NCBI GenBank assembly: GCA_019239895.1
Contig: JAFAZH010000033.1
Span: forward strand, 110,977 to 174,976
Direction of reading: 5' to 3'
DNA length: 64,000 nt
From: Abditibacteriaceae bacterium
GTDB lineage: Bacteria; Armatimonadota; Abditibacteriia; Abditibacteriales; Abditibacteriaceae
In this document: one piece after another, positions 63,011 to 64,000 of the stretch
Layout: each line of letters starts with the position of its first letter
Numbering within the stretch: position 1 is the first letter of the stretch
Position numbers and translations under genes: made by a program
The notes under the pieces: model-generated
The model's database searches: none
Seen by the model: the letters and a program-made list of their open reading frames with translations, nothing else
What the model was told of the DNA's origin: nothing

Positions 63011-63303
63011 TGCGGCCTCAAGCTTCGGCAGAAGCAGCACACGCAGTTTTAGAGCAAGCGGTGCCGGATGACTGCAAACTCGATTTACACGTCAACCTAA
63101 TCGCGCATGGCCGAGCCATCTGCCGCGCCCAGGGCAACGGTGGCTCCCGCTGCGGCGACTGCTCGCTGCGCTCCCACTGTGCCTATGGCAAGAACCTGCG
63201 GTTAAAGTCCTCCACAATACTCATCACCTCAAAGAAAAGCCCCGCCAATATCCAACGGGACACCGACTTCTTCGTCACCCTCAAAGCGCGACCTAAGCGG
63301 TGA
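62996..63303 (+). pseudogene. nth: Host endonuclease III gene, 3' part (iron-sulfur domain)
   Basis: The frame reads RLGWVRPQASAEAAHAV, then DLHVNLIAHGRAICRA and the cluster C-x8-C-x2-C-x5-C (CRAQGNGGSRCGDCSLRSHC), which is exactly what is missing from the gene piece at 35492-35984. A GTG at 63010 could start translation, but the piece alone lacks the catalytic part. Confidence 0.88.
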
Positions 63304-63480
63304 GGATAAACCAAAGTCTGGTGAATAAGCTCCTTAAAGCAATGGGAGACCAAGATAAAAGGGCCAGTTTCAATTAAGTAACTATCCCTTTCTATTACCC
63401 CCTCATTTCCACTACAAGCCAATTCTACGCGCTTTCACAGCTTCCCCGCCTATCTCCAAACAGGTTCCTAAGCTTTGCCC

Positions 63481-63520
63481 GCCGCCACTGGTGCAGGCTG
63501 TGGCATAATAGCGGGTATGG
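63481..63520 (+). promoter_or_regulatory. Conserved leaderless-type promoter, copy outside the element
   Basis: Identical over 40 bp to 40411-40450; CATAAT at 63504-63509 and 7 nt to the ATG at 63517. Confidence 0.65.
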
Positions 63521-63735
63521 AATGGATAGCGAGCGTGGTGATTGGCCTTATGGCTGTTTTGTGTGTGGTGCCGTTTGCAGTAGGACTTATCAACGTTATA
63601 GGTGACTTCTACTATGGCACCAAATGGCTTGACAACTGGGCGATGCAAAAGCGGGCTGCTAAAGCCAGAGAGATAGACCAGCACAGCATCACAGTAGAAG
63701 AATCCGACAGTGGCGGCTATCAGGTGGTGGACTAA
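63517..63735 (+). CDS. Small membrane protein with constant tail HSITVEESDSGG
   Basis: 72 residues. A hydrophobic helix (VVIGLMAVLCVVPFAVGLI), a variable linker, and the tail QHSITVEESDSGGYQVVD. It lies in host DNA to the right of attR, yet shares start region and tail with the element gene at 40447. Confidence 0.65.
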   Translation: MEWIASVVIGLMAVLCVVPFAVGLINVIGDFYYGTKWLDNWAMQKRAAKAREIDQHSITVEESDSGGYQVVD

Positions 63736-63741
63736 AGAGCT

Positions 63742-63882
63742 ATGGATATTGTGGCTTGGGGCTTCGCGCTATTGTGGCTCGTGGCCGCTGGCGTCGTTGC
63801 CCTGCACCAGAGTCGAGGCAGGAAACGCGTTGCAAGGCAACGCAACATAACCGAACACAGCGTCACGGTGGAAGTGGATTGA
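63742..63882 (+). CDS. Small membrane protein with tail HSVTVEVD
   Basis: 46 residues: MDIVAWGFALLWLVAAGVVA, a basic segment (RGRKRVARQRN) and the tail ITEHSVTVEVD. Second gene of the pair, as at 40666-40977. Confidence 0.6.
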   Translation: MDIVAWGFALLWLVAAGVVALHQSRGRKRVARQRNITEHSVTVEVD

Positions 63883-64000
63883 AGCGGGGACATACCCAGA
63901 TAGGGGGAATTTCTTGTACTGCCGAGACAGCAGATAAGTTCAACCATAACTCTCCCTTAACCCCAGTTGCATCATTAGATTTTAGAAGAGGATATTCAAG

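Overview
The window is one contiguous stretch of a diderm bacterial chromosome carrying a 27-kb integrated element. The diderm assignment rests on a long minus-strand envelope operon (about 17.7 to 6.2 kb) with a KdsC-type phosphatase, three glycosyltransferases, an LptC/OstA-like lipoprotein, an LptA/OstA-like protein, LptB, a DUF3084 protein and a YqgF/RuvC-like nuclease. DUF3084 beside lpt genes is a combination I associate with the Cyanobacteria/Armatimonadota side of the Terrabacteria; no marker here fixes the phylum, so that is inference. TTG starts and TTGA stop/start overlaps are common. Several MITE-like inverted repeats are scattered in the host part.

Host layout, left to right: a giant secreted CHRD/DUF11/Calx-beta protein (82-5046), a broken 3' paralogue of it (5443-6069), the envelope operon (6176-17667), a membrane-anchored propeller-like protein, a DEDDy exonuclease-like protein, a DUF4149-like membrane protein, a 2565-residue repeat protein (20509-28206), a UDP-glucuronate decarboxylase-like SDR, dapF, an S1-domain protein, a secreted protein, a XerC/D recombinase, tyrS, and the first two thirds of an endonuclease III gene (nth).

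That nth gene is cut inside the codons after VDTHVHRVT. Its iron-sulfur C-terminus reappears in frame 27 kb away at 62990-63303. Both junctions share the 6-bp core TCACGA. Joining the element ends gives a site with perfect 16-bp inverted arms around that core, as expected for attP of the large serine recombinase at 36716-38395. The element (35985-62995) carries its own complete nth gene at the left end, overlapping the truncated host copy, and a GNAT toxin-antitoxin-like pair at the right end.

Inside the element: an RHH-type regulator with divergent operator-overlapped promoters (38.5-38.8 kb); small accessory genes and membrane-protein cassettes with SUKH-, DUF2262-like and HIT proteins (38.9-45.9 kb); then a one-way module with a P-loop ATPase and a fused topoisomerase VI-like (Topo VIII-type) protein (47.3-51.2 kb), and a phage-tail-like module (51.5-59.6 kb) with Asp-box and hub-like proteins, three tandem paralogues, a tail-chaperone pair joined by an apparent +1 frameshift, and a tape-measure-like protein. 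I see no capsid, portal or terminase gene. The element also has six copies of a 24-30 bp palindrome in intergenic DNA and, at 60.5-61.9 kb, a set of short-word arrays repeated at exactly 10-bp steps that I cannot assign to any known feature.
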